DNA of 64,000 nucleotides from Reticulitermes speratus (lineage: Eukaryota; Arthropoda; Insecta; Blattodea; Rhinotermitidae), in assembly GCA_021186555.1 (NCBI GenBank), contig JAJKFL010000005.1, forward strand, positions 12,017,135 through 12,081,134, written 5' to 3'. The notes beneath the pieces were generated by a model. That model saw nothing but the letters and a program-made list of their open reading frames with translations, made no database searches and was not told the origin of the DNA. Made by a program: the position numbers and the translations under genes. Shown here piece after piece: positions 61,501 through 64,000 of this stretch (position 1 is its first letter; each line of letters starts with the position of its first letter).

Positions 61501-64000
61501 AAACCAAAGAAATGACATCATATGTAAACAAAACTATTAGACAGACTGTGGGTTTACCTTTCCCTAAATTTATACAAACAATAATCTTGTTTACGGTTAA
61601 AGTTAGAATTGTTTCAATTCAGCGTTTTAGAAGCTGAAAACGCTTAAAAATTTCAAATGTGTTTTCTCGGTACGTCTATGTCTAAGAACTAAATTTTAGT
61701 ACACAAATCCATTATTCCTATTGTCAAGATACTAAAGAATGCCATAGTTGTATTTCACTCTTTCTGATTACTCAACATATGAGACATAAAATTTTTATTC
61801 GTAACGTCATTAGAATTGACGTAGCTTTAATCAGCAAAGTTCGTTTTTACTTCAACTTAAACCAAAGAAATGACATCATATGTAAACAAAACTATTAGAC
61901 AGACTGGGGGTTTACCTTTCCCTAAATTTATACAAACAATAATCTTGTTTACGGTTAAAGTTAGAATTGTTTCAATTCAGCGTTTTAGAAGCTGAAAACG
62001 CTTAAAAATTTCAAATGTGTTTTCTCGGTACGATATGTCTAAGAACTAAATTTTAGTACACATAACCATGATTCCTATTGCCAAGATACTAAAGAACGCC
62101 ATAGTTGTATTTCACTCTTTCTGATTACTCAACATATGAGACATAGTATTTTTACTCGTAACGTAAGTAGAATTGATTTAGCTTTAATTAGCAAAATTCG
62201 TTATTACCTCAAATTAAACCAAAAAATGACATCATATGTAAACAAAACTATTAGATAGACTGGGGTTTTACATTTCCCTAATTTTATACAAACATAATCT
62301 TGTTTACGGTTAAAGTTAGAATTGTTTCAATTCAGCGTTTTGGAAGCTGAAAATGCATAAAAATTTCAAATGTGTTTTCTCGGAACGTCAATGTCTAACA
62401 ACTAAACTTTAGTACATATATCCATTATTCCTCTTTACCAGTACACAAATGGTGTCAGCGGTGGGATCAGGGTTATTGTGTTTTAGTGGTTTGCTAATAC
62501 CACAGCTTGTTCACTATTAGTGCTTTTATTACGGTTGTCACATTGTTTAGAGGATCTTCTTCGAGTCCAGTTAGGTTTAGCACCTCAGATATTTTTTGTG
62601 ACTCATATCGTCAGTAGATATTACGTAGCTTTAATTTGCAAAATTGGTTTTTCCTCAACTTAAACCAAAGAAATGACATCATATGTAAACAAAACTATTA
62701 GACAGACTGGGGTTTTACCTTTCCCTAAATGTATACAAACAATAATCTTCTTTACGGTTAAAGTTAGAATTGTTCCAATTCAGCGTTTTAGAAGCTGAAA
62801 ACGCTTAAAAATTTTAAAAGTGTTTTCTCGGAACGTCTATGTCTAAGAACTAAATTTTGGTACACAAATCCATTATTCCTATTGTCAAGATACTAAAGAA
62901 CGCTATAGTTGTATTTCACTCTTTCTGATTACTCAACATATGAGACATAAAATTTTTACTCGTAACGTCATTTGAATTGATGTAGCTTTAATCAGCAAAG
63001 TTCGTTTTTACTTCAACTTAAACCAAAGAAATGACATCATATGTAAACAAAACTATTAGACAGACTGGGGATTTACCTTTCCCTAAATTTATACAAACAA
63101 TAATTTTGTTTACGGTTTAAAGTTAGAATTTTTTCAATTCAGCGTATTAGAAGCTGAAAACGCTTAAATATTTCAAATGTGTTTTCTCGGAACGTCTATG
63201 TCTAAGAACTAAATTTTAGTACACAAATCCATTATTCCTATTGTCAAGATACTAAAGAACGCCATAGTTGTATTTCACTCTTTCTGATTACTCAACATAT
63301 GAGACATAAATTTTTATTCGTAACGTCTGTAGAATTGACGTAGCTTTAATCAGCAAAGTTCGTTTTACTTTAACTTAAACCAAAGAAATGACACTCATAT
63401 GTAAACAAAACTATTACACAGACTGGGGGTTTACCTTTCCCTAAATTTATACAAACAATAATCTTGTTTACGGTTAAAGTTAGAATTGTTTCAATTCAGC
63501 GTTTTGAAGCTGAAAAGCCTTTAAAATTTCAAATGTGTTTTCTCGGAACGTCTATGTCTATGAACTAAATTTTAGTACCCCAAATCCATTATTCCTATTG
63601 TCAAGATACTAAGAACGCCATAGTTGTATTTTACTGTTTTGATTACTCAACATATGAGACATAAAAATTTTTATTCGTAACGTCAGTAAATTGACGTAGC
63701 TTTAATCAGCAAAGTTCGTTTTTACTTCAACTTAAACCAAAGAAATGACATCATATGTAAACAAAACTATTAGACAGACTGGGGTTTTACCTTCCCTAAA
63801 TTTATACAAACAATAATCTTGTTTACGGTTAAAGTTAGAATTGTTTCAATTCAGCGTTTTAGAAGCTGAAAACGCTTAAAAAATTTCAAATTTGTTTTCT
63901 CTGAACGTCAATGTCTAAGAACTAAATTTTGTACAGAAATCCATTATTCCTATTGTCAAGAAACTAAAGAACGCTATAGTTGTATTTCACTCTTTCTGAT
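61501..64000 (-). repeat. 357-bp satellite, inverted orientation, distinct subfamily
   Basis: Seven units or parts, marked by AGCGTTTT (with small changes) at 61621, 61979, 62334, 62781, 63143, 63497 and 63853. Against the left array read in the same sense, they share fixed differences. These are AGCGTTTTAGAAGC for AACGTTTTGGAAGC, AATTGACGTAGC for ATATTATGTAGC, and GACATAAAATTTTTA for GACACAATATTTTTA. The window ends inside the array. Confidence 0.95.
62432..62590 (+). mobile_element. Fragment of an LTR retrotransposon just after the 5' LTR
   Basis: Non-satellite sequence replaces part of one unit; the unit spacing here is 447 instead of 357. It contains TGGTGTCAGCGGTGGGAT (62450-62467). That could pair with the 3' end of a tRNA-Leu (ends ...CCACCGCTGACACCA type) and so looks like a primer binding site. 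No ORF. The right boundary is approximate. Confidence 0.5.

Noticed and set aside
61280-61637. ORFs spanning the N gap
   Set aside because: They are read through 100 Ns and satellite sequence.
42079-64000. Hammerhead ribozyme in the satellite unit
   Set aside because: The nearest word is CTGATTAAAG, which lacks the CTGANGA core, and no matching GAAA stem follows.
42079-64000. CENP-B box in the satellite
   Set aside because: TTCGTTTTTA on the reverse strand resembles only the first half; the CGGG part is absent.

Overview
The window looks like one scaffold piece from an insect nuclear genome, probably a large, repeat-rich polyneopteran type such as a cockroach, termite or stick insect. The order-level guess is inference, from long introns, low GC, tRNA-derived SINEs, Penelope-like elements, mariner, piggyBac and Tigger relics, and an RBR ubiquitin ligase that reads as an arthropod RNF216. 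No bacterial genes or operons are present.

Left part (1-35300): the 3' part of one host gene on the + strand, an RNF216/TRIAD3-type RING-between-RING E3 ubiquitin ligase. Six exons join in frame (1852-1967, 2888-2975, 10553-10731, 12503-12613, 20027-20176, 34304-34724). They encode RING1, IBR, the catalytic Rcat/RING2 domain and a charged, His-rich tail. The N-terminal exons lie before the window. The first stop is a TGA, followed by 70 more in-frame sense codons rich in proline before a TAA. This is a candidate readthrough extension or a recent nonsense change.

The introns hold layered transposons. They include Tigger/pogo deletion derivatives (3936-4762, 23417-24705, 26833-28140, relic 31775-32295), mariner (13254-14132, 25026-26180), piggyBac (15970-18204 with a foreign insert; 29197-30937), a hAT MITE with an 8-bp duplication (18280-18828), non-LTR fragments, three SINE groups, and a Penelope-like element with a GIY-YIG tail (minus strand, 21305-22225).

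Middle part (35300-42050): intergenic, with a Tigger-like MITE, an 84-bp tandem duplication, and a 395-bp palindromic element flanked by a 12-bp duplication (39433-39827). Each arm of that element carries a hammerhead-ribozyme-like core; similar cores occur at 6641 and 22781. A jockey-like non-LTR element (ORF1 with zinc knuckles, only the first codons of ORF2) ends where the satellite begins.

Right part (about 42050-64000): an AT-rich satellite with a unit of about 357 bp. It runs in one orientation to a 100-N gap (61401-61500) and in the opposite orientation after it. The inverted block is a distinct subfamily, so it is not simply a fold-back copy. Each unit carries four short dyads. Two stretches (51060-54630 and 56560-61400) are so eroded by indels and homopolymer runs that poor assembly consensus is the likeliest cause.

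The most unusual items are the palindromic hammerhead element, the dyad-rich satellite with its inverted subfamily, and the possible stop-codon readthrough in RNF216.
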